Positions 16,399-25,327 of a stretch of DNA of 64,000 nt are shown here, in pieces. This stretch comes from Rhizobiales bacterium NRL2 (GTDB taxonomy: Bacteria > Pseudomonadota > Alphaproteobacteria > Minwuiales > Minwuiaceae): contig CP016093.1 of assembly GCA_001664005.1 (NCBI GenBank), positions 2,687,001 through 2,751,000 on the forward strand, given 5' to 3'. The translations under genes and the position numbers were made by a program. Below the pieces are notes generated by a model. The model worked only from the letters and a program-made list of their open reading frames with translations. It did not search any database and was not told the DNA's origin. Positions within the stretch are counted from its first letter, which is position 1. Each line of letters begins with the position of its first letter.

Positions 16399-16832
16399 GC
16401 GGGCCAGGGAGGCCGTCCCGGATGATGACCCGGCGCGCGGCCCTCGTCCTTGTCGCAGGCGGCGTGCTTCTCGCCGCCTGCGGCCCCACGGCAGAGGAGA
16501 TCGCGGCCTATCAGCCGACGCCGGTGGAGGTGGCGCTCTCGGACGGTCTTTACCGCGGCGAGTGGTTGCGGGGGCAGCTTTACGAGATCCGCTTCGACCC
16601 GGCCGGCCCCGACCAGCGCGCCATGATCCGGGTCATCGACGCCGACACGAACCGGACGGAGTACAACATGCCGGCGAAGGTAGACGTCGCGGGCAACAAG
16701 GTGACGCTCCGCTACACCGAGTTCGACCGGACGGACCATCTCAGCTTCGATCCCGAGCGCAATCGCCTGGAAGGCCACATCGTCTTCAACGGCGAGCGTA
16801 CCCACAGGCTCTGGGCCGAACGGGTGGAGTAG
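16395..16832 (+). CDS. Predicted lipoprotein, 145 aa
   Basis: A basic N-terminus with twin arginine-like MTRRAALVLVAGG leads into the lipobox LLAAC. The mature part (SDGLYRGEWLRGQLYEIRFD) resembles the first lipoprotein of the operon, suggesting an old duplication. It overlaps the preceding gene by 4 bp. Function unknown. Confidence 0.72.
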   Translation: MSGPGRPSRMMTRRAALVLVAGGVLLAACGPTAEEIAAYQPTPVEVALSDGLYRGEWLRGQLYEIRFDPAGPDQRAMIRVIDADTNRTEYNMPAKVDVAGNKVTLRYTEFDRTDHLSFDPERNRLEGHIVFNGERTHRLWAERVE

Positions 16833-16872
16833 CGGCGCTGGTGCCGGGCCATGCGACCCATAGCGGGAGTGC

Positions 16873-16909
16873 GGAAGCGGGCGGCCCAGGGGCTGCCCGC
16901 TTCCTTGTT
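16873..16909. terminator. Bidirectional terminator between lipoprotein operon and parB-like gene
   Basis: A perfect 10-bp stem GGAAGCGGGC (16873-16882) / GCCCGCTTCC (16895-16904) with a T-rich sequence on the plus side. It lies between two converging transcription units. Confidence 0.7.
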
Positions 16910-16911
16910 GT

Positions 16912-18663
16912 TCAGGTCTCGTCCGTCGTCTCGAAGAGATGGCCGACCCTGGCCCAGAGGTCGGCTGTCTGCAGGCGGCCCGTCTCGGTCACGGTCCGGA
17001 CCGGGAAGGCCAGCCAGCCGGGCAGCCAGCCTTCGGCCTTCGCCCGGCCATTGGTCCCTTCGGCGAAGTCCCCGATGATCGCCTTCCGCGTCTTCAGCTT
17101 CTCCGAGCGGTTGGCCTCGGCCACGCGCTCGCCGGCGATGTCGGCCAGCATGGCGTCAACGACCGCCCGGTCCCGCAGCATGTCGACGAAGACGCTATCC
17201 GCCGACCAGTGCTTCTTCATGTCCACGGCCAGATGGTTGCCTGCAGCCTCGACCATGGCGCTCCCGGCGGCGAGGGCTTCGGCCATGGCGAAGGCCGCGA
17301 TGCGCAGGAGCTCAGCCTCGCCGAGTTCGAGCAGATGGGCGAACACTTCCGCCGTACCGTAGCCGTCATGGCCGGGCCGGACGACATCGCGGTCCGCCGC
17401 CGGATCGCGGCCCAGAAGTTCGAGCACCGCCTTGCGCTCGCTCTCAAAGGCCTGCTGCGCCCGGCTCCCGGCGATGCTGGCGGCAATGGCCTCGCCCCGG
17501 CAGGCCTGCGGCTCGGGCCGCACCAGCCAGTGGCCCGAGGACGCGATCATGTGCGCCACGATAAGCCGCAGCGCCACGTCGGGCCTTTGCAGAAGCTCGG
17601 CCCGGACCGCCGCATGGCGGTGAAGATCGATATAGTTCTGCATCGCCTGCGTCGCCTCCGGACGGCGGGCGGCTTCGGTGTCCGTCGCGCCTTCGGCATC
17701 CTCGCCCACCATTGCGGCACGGGCGCGGCGCGCTGCCTCCCGGCGGCCGAGATAGCCCTCATGGCATTCCACGTCGCCGCGCCGGGAGACGGCGATGAAG
17801 ACCTTGCCGCCGTCCTCTTTTGCGACCACCTCATGCTCCCAGTTCCGGAAGTAGTCGCCCGGCTCGAGCACCACGACATCGGCCCAGCCCGCCTCGATCA
17901 GGGCGTTGCGCTTTTCCGCGATGGCCCGGTTCTGATGTTCCCAGAACAGCGCCGCATCGGCGAAGAAGCGCTCCTCGCCGAAGAGGTCGGTGACGATCTC
18001 GCCCGGATAGTCATCGAGATCGAACAGCGCGACCTCAACGGGGATGGACTGGCCGCCGAAGAGCCACTGGCGCAGCTGGTGGCCGCGCGGCTCCATCTGT
18101 TCCGGATCGTCCAGGAGCGCCATCCACGCCTTCTGCTGCGCGGCGCTCGCCATCGTGAGCAACCGGACGGTCGCCGCATCGATCCGGTCCTCGCGATAGG
18201 CGGTGCGGATGCGCGGCACGAGATTGCCGAGAGCCAGGCGGCGCTCCACCATCCGCTCCGTGATCGCGAACATGGCGGCGATCTCGGCAACGGACCGCCC
18301 GTTCTTGCCGAGCCGGACGAAGGTCTCGTACTGGGTCATCTCGTCGGGTGCGAGACGGGCGAAGTTCTCGATCAGCGAGGCCTCGAGCGCCTCCGCGTCG
18401 TCGCCCGCGGCCATGACCGCACAGGGCAGCGCCTCGATGCCGCCCGCTTCATCGGCGACCGCCCGGGCCGCGAAGAAGCGCCGCCGTCCCGCGACGATCT
18501 CATAGTGGCCGTCCGTCTTCGCGGGCCGCACCAGCAGGGGCTGGAGGACGCCATGGGCGCGGACGCTGGGGAGGATGTCGGCGATATCGGGCTGCTTCCG
18601 GCCATGGCGCATGTTGAGCTTCGAGACCTCGAGCTGTTCGATCGGGATGTGCTGCAGTTCCAT
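16912..18663 (-). CDS. ParB/RepB/Spo0J-like partition protein
   Basis: A 583-aa protein starting MELQHIPIEQLEVSKLNMR. Residues about 5-100 form the ParB N-terminal nucleotide-binding/nuclease domain, with VAGRRRFFAA (GxRR type) and the ALEASLIENFARLAPDEMTQYE box; an HTH region (VAEIAAMFAITERMVERRLAL) follows. The long C-terminal half is typical of plasmid and island ParB-like proteins. No parA gene is adjacent, so classical segregation is doubtful; regulation or nicking are alternatives. An upstream frame extension to 18780 is rejected as low complexity. Confidence 0.85.
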   Translation of the reverse strand: MELQHIPIEQLEVSKLNMRHGRKQPDIADILPSVRAHGVLQPLLVRPAKTDGHYEIVAGRRRFFAARAVADEAGGIEALPCAVMAAGDDAEALEASLIENFARLAPDEMTQYETFVRLGKNGRSVAEIAAMFAITERMVERRLALGNLVPRIRTAYREDRIDAATVRLLTMASAAQQKAWMALLDDPEQMEPRGHQLRQWLFGGQSIPVEVALFDLDDYPGEIVTDLFGEERFFADAALFWEHQNRAIAEKRNALIEAGWADVVVLEPGDYFRNWEHEVVAKEDGGKVFIAVSRRGDVECHEGYLGRREAARRARAAMVGEDAEGATDTEAARRPEATQAMQNYIDLHRHAAVRAELLQRPDVALRLIVAHMIASSGHWLVRPEPQACRGEAIAASIAGSRAQQAFESERKAVLELLGRDPAADRDVVRPGHDGYGTAEVFAHLLELGEAELLRIAAFAMAEALAAGSAMVEAAGNHLAVDMKKHWSADSVFVDMLRDRAVVDAMLADIAGERVAEANRSEKLKTRKAIIGDFAEGTNGRAKAEGWLPGWLAFPVRTVTETGRLQTADLWARVGHLFETTDET

Positions 18664-19398
18664 TTTGGTGTCGTCTCCGTTTGCGGTTGGGTGATGCGCC
18701 CCCGGCCCGCTCCCGACAGGTGACGGCGAGCGACCGGCGCAGAGCGCGCGAGCCACCCCCGGGGCGAAGAAGCTCCTCATGATCCGGCCTCATACGAACC
18801 CCATGGAGAGCGCCCCGGCCATCCAACCGGCTCGGTGCGGTCCTGTGGTGTCGCGGTATCGGCAACGGCCCTCTCCTTCTTCGCCCCGTTCCCCCGGCAG
18901 GCGGGGTGGGCGGCGAGATCGCCCGGGAGGGCCCGGCAGAAGGGCGGGCCGCACCCGAAGGGCCGGAGCGCAGCGGCGGACCTGGCGCGCAGCGCCAAGG
19001 TTGCGGGCCGCCCTGATGGGCCCAGAAGGGCGCGCCGGCCGCACCGCGCCGGAGGAACCGACAAACCTGGCCGCGCCGGCCCGAACGGGCGCGGCGGCCG
19101 GTTCGGACCGGAGGTCCGCCTGTCTTCAGCGTCGATGGCCAAGGGGCCGCCGAAGGTGGGGAACCGGCTGGGAGTCCAGAGCACACGGATCATGGCCCCA
19201 GGGCGGTGGGGATAACCGGCGGGATGGCAGCGTCGGCGCCGCCGGGCGGAGACCGTATATATCGGAGCGCGGCGGCCTGGGCGCGATGGGCCGGGATGGC
19301 AGGCGCCGGGGACTGGACAGGGGTCGCTCGCTTGCTAGCCTGAAGGAACAAGAGATCCGACGCTGGTGGACCGGCGGAGGTTCACCGCGAGGTCGGAG

Positions 19399-19421
19399 GC
19401 GCGAGGGTTCCACCCTCGCGC
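19399..19421. repeat. 9-bp perfect hairpin upstream of the XRE gene
   Basis: GCGCGAGGG / CCCTCGCGC with loop TTCCA, followed by CTTTC. It could terminate plus-strand transcription or be a protein site. Confidence 0.5.
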
Positions 19422-19471
19422 TTTCGCCGTCTCTGTTCTCGCGGTCGAGCCTTCGCCAGTCGCCATTTGCG

Positions 19472-19490
19472 CACATGGCGGGGTCATGTG
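19472..19490. promoter_or_regulatory. CACATG-N7-CATGTG dyad, candidate operator
   Basis: A perfect 6-bp inverted repeat with a 7-bp spacer lies 60 bp before the XRE start codon, the usual place for autoregulation by a small HTH protein. Confidence 0.4.
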
Positions 19491-19549
19491 GGTTGGGCGG
19501 CGGCGGTTAGAATGGACGGGTTAGCCGTTCATTTAAGTTCTTTCACACC

Positions 19550-19900
19550 ATGCAAAACGAATTATCCCTCGACCTCCGTGTCGCTCGCCGGCAAGCCGGC
19601 CTTACCCAGGCCGATTGCGGCCATCTGCTCGGTATCGATGCCTCCCGCGTCTCCAAGATCGAAAAAGGCAAACGCCAGCTTCTGCCGCTCGACATGTGCG
19701 CCCTGGCGCTGATCTACGGCCGTCCCATGGACAGCCTCTACGCCCCGCTGATCCGTGAGGCCGAAGTGCGGATTGGCGAGCGGTTCCCGACCCTGCCGGC
19801 GCCGCCCAGCCGCTGGGCGGGCACCTTCAACCGCCAGCAGACGCTGTCCGCTCTGGCCGAGAGATTGGAAGCCAGTCAGCGGCGCATCCATGGCGGCTAG
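19550..19900 (+). CDS. XRE-family HTH regulator
   Basis: A 116-aa protein. Residues about 7-60 form a Cro/C1-type helix-turn-helix (LRVARRQAGLTQADCGHLLG then ASRVSKIEKGKRQL). The C-terminal half has no recognised domain. It overlaps the next gene by 11 bp and is likely co-expressed with it. Probable autoregulator through the dyad at 19472-19490. Confidence 0.85.
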   Translation: MQNELSLDLRVARRQAGLTQADCGHLLGIDASRVSKIEKGKRQLLPLDMCALALIYGRPMDSLYAPLIREAEVRIGERFPTLPAPPSRWAGTFNRQQTLSALAERLEASQRRIHGG

Positions 19901-20357
19901 GCCGGAGCGGCTGATCGCCGTCGCGGTCTCCTCCGACGGCATCGCCGCCGTCTGCCTCGTCGGAGGGAAACTGAAGAACTGGCAGCTCTGGCGCCCCGCG
20001 CCCGGCCGCGAGACAGAACTCCGCTCGAAGGTCAGGACGCTCGTCGCCGAGTTCGGTCCCGATATCATCGCGACCGAAGATCCTCATCTGGACTGCCGCA
20101 AGCGCGGCCGGAGCTACGCATCGCTCCTGGCGCTTGTCCAGGATGCGCAGGACCAGCCCGCCCGCCACATTCCGCTGCAACGCATCCAGCTCTACCGGAA
20201 CCAGATCGAGGAGGCCCAGGCGCTGGTCGGGCGGTTCACGGAAATGGCGGCCTACCGGCCGAACCGGGCAATCCCCGCCAACACGCTTCGGAGGTATTTG
20301 CTGTACTTCGAGGCGCTGTCCTACGCGGTGCGGGTCTGCAATGCGAAAAGGCTCTGA
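19890..20357 (+). CDS. Hypothetical protein, possibly RNase H-like (RuvC-type) fold
   Basis: A 155-aa protein starting inside the end of the XRE gene. The beginning (RLIAVAVSSDGIAAVCLVGGKLKNWQLW) and the segment FGPDIIATEDPH have the strand pattern and acidic residues of an RNase H-like domain such as RuvC-type nucleases, but the match is weak and the family is not certain. The C-terminus is basic and helical. With the XRE gene it forms a two-gene unit that converges on the EAL gene. Confidence 0.6.
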   Translation: MAARPERLIAVAVSSDGIAAVCLVGGKLKNWQLWRPAPGRETELRSKVRTLVAEFGPDIIATEDPHLDCRKRGRSYASLLALVQDAQDQPARHIPLQRIQLYRNQIEEAQALVGRFTEMAAYRPNRAIPANTLRRYLLYFEALSYAVRVCNAKRL

Positions 20358-20408
20358 CGCAAACGCGTCAATCGGGGCCGTTGCTGGTTCTGTGAGCCAA
20401 TGAACCGG

Positions 20409-21644
20409 TTATCCGAAGCATCCGCTCGAGTTGCCGAGCAGGCCCGGAGGTGAGAGGAAATAGCCCTGCATCAGACGGATACCCAAGGCTTTCAGCACCT
20501 CCATCTCCGCCCTGGTTTCGACGCCTTCGGCGATCATCTCGATGCCCGTCTTCTGGCCATAGGTTACCAGGGCGTCGATGAGCGCCCGTCTGTCCCGGTC
20601 GGAATCCGCCCTGTGCACAAGGGCCGCATCGAGTTTGATGATATCGGGCCTCAGCTCGAGAATATGGGAAAGGCTCGCATAGCCGGCGCCGGCGTCATCC
20701 ACCGCCAGCCGCAGACCGCGCCGCCGCAGGGGACGCAGCACCCGCTCGATCGACCGGTAGTTTTCGACGACCTGATGCTCGGTAATCTCCAGGACAATCC
20801 GCGCCAGCGGAATGTGTGCGAACAGCGCTTCGAAACCCGGATCGAGAATGGCGTGAGGCGACGCATTCACCGACAGGTATCTCGGGGCCGGCAACTTCAC
20901 GAGTGTGTCGAGGGCGCTGCTGAGCGTCGCCATCTCGAACGGCGCGCCCATCCCGAGCATTTCGGCTTCCTTGAACCATTGGTCGGGCGATCGCCTTGGC
21001 AACTCAGATATCCGGGCCAGACATTCGGCGCCGACCGGCGTTCCGTCGATGGCGTCCCAGATCTCCTGATGGACGTACGAAAAGCGCTTGTCGTCAATGA
21101 TCCGGCGTATCGTCGCCTCGCGATGTTCGATCGTGCTCTTCTTCGTGAGTTCGGCTTCGATGTCGTGCGACACCATTTCCGCAAACAGGGCGAGGATCCG
21201 CGGGTCCTGCTCCGACAGCCCGGGGTTCGGCAGAATACTGGCACAGCAGAACTGGCCAAAGACCGTGCCGTCCCTGAAGGTGATCGGCGAACTGGCAAAC
21301 GAGCCGATCGGAATGTCGCGGGTTATGGCCAATTTCTCCGCGATCGGATCACGGATCGTGTCCGGAATGATCGGCGGAAGCTCATGCCTCAGAATATAAG
21401 GGGTGTATGTGTCCTGAAGGCTGAAGCGATCGTTTTCCTTGAGATGCAGCTTCGCCGATTGGTTATCGAGCACCTCGAGAACCAGGTCTCCGGCATCGAT
21501 GCGAGACAGATAGGCCACGTCCATACCGAGATGCACCCTGACAATGCCCAATGCCCGACGCGCATTCGCAGACCAGCGCGGCTCGCCGGAAACATCAGGG
21601 GCCCCGGATTGGCCCGCCAGCCCGTCGATATCGCCTGAAACCAT
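20409..21644 (-). CDS. GAF-EAL protein, probable c-di-GMP phosphodiesterase
   Basis: A 411-aa cytosolic protein. A GAF-like sensor (residues about 20-160; GSFASSPITFRDGTVFGQFCC) precedes an EAL domain (about 170-400). The EAL motif reads ECLAR, and the other active-site elements look present: SVNASP, LEITEHQ, DDAGAGYA, DIIKLD and AEGVET. It therefore probably hydrolyses c-di-GMP despite the ECL variant. It converges with the XRE/RNase H-like pair and has no obvious operon partner. Confidence 0.85.
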   Translation of the reverse strand: MVSGDIDGLAGQSGAPDVSGEPRWSANARRALGIVRVHLGMDVAYLSRIDAGDLVLEVLDNQSAKLHLKENDRFSLQDTYTPYILRHELPPIIPDTIRDPIAEKLAITRDIPIGSFASSPITFRDGTVFGQFCCASILPNPGLSEQDPRILALFAEMVSHDIEAELTKKSTIEHREATIRRIIDDKRFSYVHQEIWDAIDGTPVGAECLARISELPRRSPDQWFKEAEMLGMGAPFEMATLSSALDTLVKLPAPRYLSVNASPHAILDPGFEALFAHIPLARIVLEITEHQVVENYRSIERVLRPLRRRGLRLAVDDAGAGYASLSHILELRPDIIKLDAALVHRADSDRDRRALIDALVTYGQKTGIEMIAEGVETRAEMEVLKALGIRLMQGYFLSPPGLLGNSSGCFG

Positions 21645-21945
21645 CCGACTCCTCGCATCGCTGTCTACAAGGAATGACCAGAACCCGAGTGTAACAGTGC
21701 GTGGGCGACAATTACCGATTGATGAACGAATGAATGACGGCGAAGGCGGCTGTTTGTGTCCACCGGCACAACGAGTGCCGCGCCAAACGGCGCCGCAAGA
21801 GCGGACAGATTGCGATCAAGGTATCGTATTTTCGGCCTTCCTGCCGATGGATTGGCTGTCGACCACGCATTGGCAATGGTCCGGGCGACAACCGCAAAGA
21901 TGGTCGCGGCCGGCCCGACCCGCTTCGCAGAGAGGACCATAGGAA
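21645..21945. other. Intergenic, no gene seen
   Basis: 301 bp between the EAL gene and a small hypothetical gene. Short open frames exist in several directions but none has a ribosome site or recognisable product. Confidence 0.4.
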
Positions 21946-22161
21946 CTAATCGCGCAAAGGCGAAACCCAGTTTACTTCGCGCTTGGCGACCAGCCGGATT
22001 CCGCCATCGTCAAGGCGAAGCGGAAAAAATGCTGCCGGTCCGTTCAGCATGTCGAGCACACGGTCGGTCGCCAGTACGAAGGCATCCCCCCTCATAATGA
22101 CGCCTCGCCGAAGCGCTACCGACACAGGCACCGCGATCTTCGGGATGTAATGGCCCCTCAT
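21946..22161 (-). CDS. Hypothetical 71-aa protein
   Basis: A small protein starting MRGHYIPKIAVPVSVALRRG and ending in LDDGGIRLVAKREVNWVSPL, with the strand-rich look of a short beta domain of the kind annotated DUF in alphaproteobacteria. It lies 36 bp downstream of mucR on the same strand. No strong ribosome site. Function unknown. Confidence 0.5.
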   Translation of the reverse strand: MRGHYIPKIAVPVSVALRRGVIMRGDAFVLATDRVLDMLNGPAAFFPLRLDDGGIRLVAKREVNWVSPLRD

Positions 22162-22197
22162 CGGATGACGACCTGCTCGAACATGACCGCCTGATGC

Positions 22198-22653
22198 CTA
22201 GCGTGAGGCTCTGGCCTGGCGGCCCTTGCGGCCGAGTCCGATCGACTGTGCCATCTCGGCGCGCCGCTGGGCGTAATTTGGCGCGACCATCGGATAGTCC
22301 GGCGGCAGGTTCCATTTCGCACGATACTCTTCCGGCGACATTTCATAGTTGGTACGGAGGTAGCGCTTCAGCATCTTGAGCTTCTTGCCGTCCTCGAGGC
22401 AGATCAGATGGTCGGGCGTAACCGAGCGCTTGATCGGGACTGCCGGCTTCTGCGGTTCGGCAGGTTCGGGCGCAGCCGCCGAACCGGCCGCATTGAGGGC
22501 AAGATAGGTACGCCGGATGAGCTCTGGTACCTCGTCGGCCGGGACGGCATTATGGCCGACATAGGCCGCCACGATCTCCGCAGTCATTTCCATCAAATTT
22601 CGCAGCTGGACCTGCTCTTGGACTGAATTATTCCGATTGTTCATTAAGGACAT
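22198..22653 (-). CDS. MucR/Ros-family transcriptional regulator
   Basis: A 151-aa regulator; the C-terminal domain VTPDHLICLEDGKKLKMLKRYL...MSPEEYRAKWNLPPDYPMVAPNYA is diagnostic of MucR/Ros. The zinc-finger positions are degenerate: only one cysteine (ICLEDG) remains and the usual histidines read Tyr and Asn (KRYLRTNY). MucR proteins act as H-NS-like silencers of exopolysaccharide, motility and acquired genes; one carried on an island may silence island cargo. The 361-bp AT-leaning upstream region probably carries its promoter. Confidence 0.92.
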   Translation of the reverse strand: MSLMNNRNNSVQEQVQLRNLMEMTAEIVAAYVGHNAVPADEVPELIRRTYLALNAAGSAAAPEPAEPQKPAVPIKRSVTPDHLICLEDGKKLKMLKRYLRTNYEMSPEEYRAKWNLPPDYPMVAPNYAQRRAEMAQSIGLGRKGRQARASR

Positions 22654-23014
22654 GCCTTTCTACTCCCGTGACCGTTCAATTGGACATCACCCAGTTTTTT
22701 CGGTCATTCCTGAATCGATAGTATGTAACGATGAACTTTTGCAGCAACAGCAAATTCCTCGCAAATCTACGTACCTTCAAATATCTGGAATATGCGATCC
22801 GACTGTGTGCAGGCGTTTGCAAAAAGAGTGACGCCAGCGTCAATTAAATCCGCGGCAGGTGACTCGCGTCGATACTCGAATCTGCGATCTCGCGACGCTG
22901 ACGGAATAATCATGTCGGATCGATCACTGAACCGGCCCCGCGATAGCTGGACCGTGCAGTGTCCGATCACTCTCGCAACTGCTTCGAGCGCCAGGTATCC
23001 CGCACGGGCGTTCG
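22654..23014. other. Intergenic between mucR and the copper/redox operon end
   Basis: 361 bp with more A and T than the flanks. A possible 48-codon minus-strand frame (22767-22913) is not convincing. Likely holds the mucR promoter; no site could be fixed. Confidence 0.4.
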
Positions 23015-23758
23015 CTATCCGATCTGTCCCAGGATCGGAAAGGTGTCGAGCAGCCAGAATGCGAAGGCAGAGAGATAGTCGGTGATCATCGCAACGCCCA
23101 TCACGATCAGGATCACCCCGGCGACCTGATGCAGACGGCGGCCCAGGTGGCCGATGGGCCGCAGACGCCGCGCCAGTCGCTCGGTGAACGCCGCAGCCAG
23201 GAGGAAGGGCACGCCAAGCCCGGCCGAGTAGACCGCAAGCAGGGTCGTGCCCTCGGAGACCGTCGCGGACGCCGCTGTTGTCGTCAGAATCGCGCCCAGA
23301 ATCGGCCCGATGCAAGGCGTCCAGCCGAACGCGAATGCGAGACCGAGGACATAGGCAGCGACCGGGCGGCCACCGGGAATCGACAGGTGAATACGTAGAT
23401 CCCGCTGCATCACGCCGAAACGGGCGAAACCCAGCATGAAAAGCCCGAAAACGATGACCACCGTGCCGCCAACGATGTTCAGCTCGTAGCGATAGCCGAG
23501 CATCAGTTGACCCAACGCCGTCGCGCTGGCGCCCAGGATGATGAAGACCGTCGAGAACCCCAGCACGAAGAAGAGGCTGAGCGCCACTGCAGCGAACGGA
23601 AAACGCCGAGGGCCCGGCGAGGCGGAGATCCGGGCCGTGCCGCCGGCGATGTAGGAGACGTAGCCGGGCACAAGCGGCAGAACGCAGGGAGAAAGGAACG
23701 AAATCGCTCCGGCCAGGAAGGTCACGACCAGGCCGACAAGACTGAGTTCGGCTGTCAT
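23015..23758 (-). CDS. ccdA: Cytochrome c biogenesis protein CcdA
   Basis: A 247-aa inner-membrane thiol-electron transporter with six or more helices. The paired cysteines lie in SFLSPCVLPLVPGY (helix 1) and FGWTPCIGPIL (helix 4), both flanked by prolines as in CcdA/DsbD. It passes reducing power from cytosolic thioredoxin to periplasmic thioredoxin-like proteins, and two such proteins (27172 and 26636) are encoded in the same operon. Start at 23758 overlaps the preceding gene by 4 bp. Last gene of the operon. Confidence 0.92.
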   Translation of the reverse strand: MTAELSLVGLVVTFLAGAISFLSPCVLPLVPGYVSYIAGGTARISASPGPRRFPFAAVALSLFFVLGFSTVFIILGASATALGQLMLGYRYELNIVGGTVVIVFGLFMLGFARFGVMQRDLRIHLSIPGGRPVAAYVLGLAFAFGWTPCIGPILGAILTTTAASATVSEGTTLLAVYSAGLGVPFLLAAAFTERLARRLRPIGHLGRRLHQVAGVILIVMGVAMITDYLSAFAFWLLDTFPILGQIG

Positions 23759-24258
23759 GCCTCTGCTTCTCCGCGAGCAGGAACCGTATTGATCCGGAGC
23801 GCCCACCAGAAGCCGGCGAGCGGCACCACGATCCATTGCAGGACCGGGCTGAGGCCCGCATCAAGAACGGGGATCACAGGCATCAACTCGCGATAGGCCC
23901 AGGCTTCCCGCACCTCGATGTTCAGCCACTCGCTGAACATCGTATAGGCAAGCCCGAAGGCGATAGCGCCCGCTACAACCTGAACCCGTCGTTCGGCGGG
24001 CCAACCTGTGTTCCCGAACAGGAACAAGGACAGCATGACGGCGCTGAGCGCGATGAGGATATCGCCGCCGGTGCAATGAACAGCGGCGAAAACGATCTCT
24101 GCTGCGGAGCCGGTTTCCCACAGCGTATAGAGCGGCATGTGCGCGAACTCCCAGATCAGGTTCGCGGCCGCCACGAACCCCATGTAACGTCTCAGAGCCG
24201 TCAGCCATGTGAGCGCGCTGGCAGGAACGTGCGCGCCCGCTGTCCGGGAACCGTTCAT
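23755..24258 (-). CDS. Multi-pass membrane protein of unknown function
   Basis: A 167-aa protein from ATG 24258 with about four hydrophobic segments, including YMGFVAAANLIWEFAHMPLY and a histidine- and cysteine-containing AAVHCTGGDILIAL. It overlaps both neighbours by 4 bp, within the copper/thiol operon. It may bind copper or heme through its conserved-looking His, Met and Cys residues; this is inference. Confidence 0.7.
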   Translation of the reverse strand: MNGSRTAGAHVPASALTWLTALRRYMGFVAAANLIWEFAHMPLYTLWETGSAAEIVFAAVHCTGGDILIALSAVMLSLFLFGNTGWPAERRVQVVAGAIAFGLAYTMFSEWLNIEVREAWAYRELMPVIPVLDAGLSPVLQWIVVPLAGFWWALRINTVPARGEAEA

Positions 24259-24881
24259 TTGAAGAACCCGATGACCCTGTCCCACCAGCTGTCGGGTTCC
24301 GACGTGTCGGCAACCGGGGGCGCGTTCGTCAGGCCGTTTATGTAGAGGACGAGATGGATCTGCCGGAACGCGGTTCCGTGAAACAGGCCGGCATGCCGGC
24401 CTCCCCTGTCGATGACGTGAACCAGCGGGAACGATGGACTCCGATCACTCAGTGCGGTGAAGCGGCGAGCGCTTTCGGCCACCGTTTCGTCCGAGGGCGA
24501 CGCTGATCGCCAGTTTGCGCGGTCCCATGACGGACCGTTGGCGTCGGGGCGATCAAGGATCGTCAGAAAGGTCACCATCTGCTTCATGGGCGTGACGTTC
24601 ACCTGCTCCTGCACGGAGGCGAGGATTTCCTGTTGCTCCGCACAGGGAGCGCCGCAATCGCGAGGCGCGAAGCTCAGAACAACGATGCTGTCCCCGAGGT
24701 CGCGGAGCGTCAGGCTTTGGCCCTGCTCAACCGTCAGCGCCAGGCCCGGGACCGACCGCTGGTCAGTCGGCTCGAAGGCCGGCTCCTTGGTAGCCATCAC
24801 TTCGTCCAACCGTTCACCAGGATGATGGGCGAAAGCCGGCATGGCCACGACGAGAAGGCCGAAGATCAGGAGAGCTTTCAT
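24255..24881 (-). CDS. SCO1-like / thioredoxin-fold exported protein
   Basis: A 208-aa protein with a cleavable signal peptide (MKALLIFGLLVVAMPAFAHH). The segment LSFAPRDCGAPCAEQQEIL has two cysteines (CGAPC) in the position of the SCO CPxxC pair, and a histidine follows late (FHGTAFRQIHLVLYING). It is probably a periplasmic SCO relative that binds or reduces copper centres. Coupled by 4-bp overlaps to PCu(A)C and the membrane protein. Confidence 0.72.
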   Translation of the reverse strand: MKALLIFGLLVVAMPAFAHHPGERLDEVMATKEPAFEPTDQRSVPGLALTVEQGQSLTLRDLGDSIVVLSFAPRDCGAPCAEQQEILASVQEQVNVTPMKQMVTFLTILDRPDANGPSWDRANWRSASPSDETVAESARRFTALSDRSPSFPLVHVIDRGGRHAGLFHGTAFRQIHLVLYINGLTNAPPVADTSEPDSWWDRVIGFFK

Positions 24882-25327
24882 TGGATGTCCTCCGCCGGAC
24901 CCCCGGCCCCGACGCCGAGCACCGGGACAGAGACCGTGATCGCGCCGGCGCGTTCGAATCTCAGGGTGAGGGGAAATCGCGTGCCTTCGGTCAGCCGTTT
25001 CTTCAGCCCCGTCAGCATCAGATGCGCGCCGCCCGGAGCGAGGACGACCCGTTCGCCCGCCGGCAAATCCAGCGCGTCGAGGTTCATCATCCGGTTGACA
25101 TCGTCGCTGTTCTCAATGGCGTGGATCATCACCCTGTCGGCGGCGGGGCTTTCGACCGCCACCAACCGGTCGTCGCGGGCGCTCTCCATGGTCAGATAGG
25201 CGACGCCGGGACGGGATGCGAGAATGGTGGCGCGTGCCCACGGGTCAATGATCCGGACCGCATTCTCGGCCATTGCGGCCAGTGGCGACATCGCCAGGAT
25301 CAAGGCGATCAGCAGGGCGGTTCTCAT
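24878..25327 (-). CDS. Periplasmic copper chaperone PCu(A)C
   Basis: A 149-aa protein with a signal peptide and the PCu(A)C fold (DPWARATILASRPGVAYLTM). The copper ligand pattern is visible: a Met/His pair (VMIHAIE), a downstream Met pair (RMMNLD) and HLM (GGAHLMLTGLKK). These proteins deliver Cu(I) to cytochrome oxidase together with SCO. Neighbours on both sides are SCO-type, which supports the assignment. Confidence 0.92.
   Translation of the reverse strand: MRTALLIALILAMSPLAAMAENAVRIIDPWARATILASRPGVAYLTMESARDDRLVAVESPAADRVMIHAIENSDDVNRMMNLDALDLPAGERVVLAPGGAHLMLTGLKKRLTEGTRFPLTLRFERAGAITVSVPVLGVGAGGPAEDIQ

Larger units (their letters stand above)
18664..19549. other. Long intergenic region between parB-like and XRE genes
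   Basis: 886 bp without a credible gene. It is very GC-rich, is open in several frames at once, and holds short inverted repeats, including a 9-bp hairpin at 19399-19421 and a CACATG/CATGTG dyad at 19472-19490. As the spacer of divergent partition-type and regulator genes it is a candidate for promoters, a centromere-like site or an origin; nothing proves this. Confidence 0.4.

Noticed and set aside
18777-19510. Overlapping open frames on both strands in the parB-XRE spacer
   Set aside because: Arg/Gly/Pro-rich low-complexity translations, no ribosome sites, no recognisable domain.
22767-23864. 365-codon minus-strand frame over ccdA
   Set aside because: Out-of-frame shadow of ccdA; the extra 3' part has no support.
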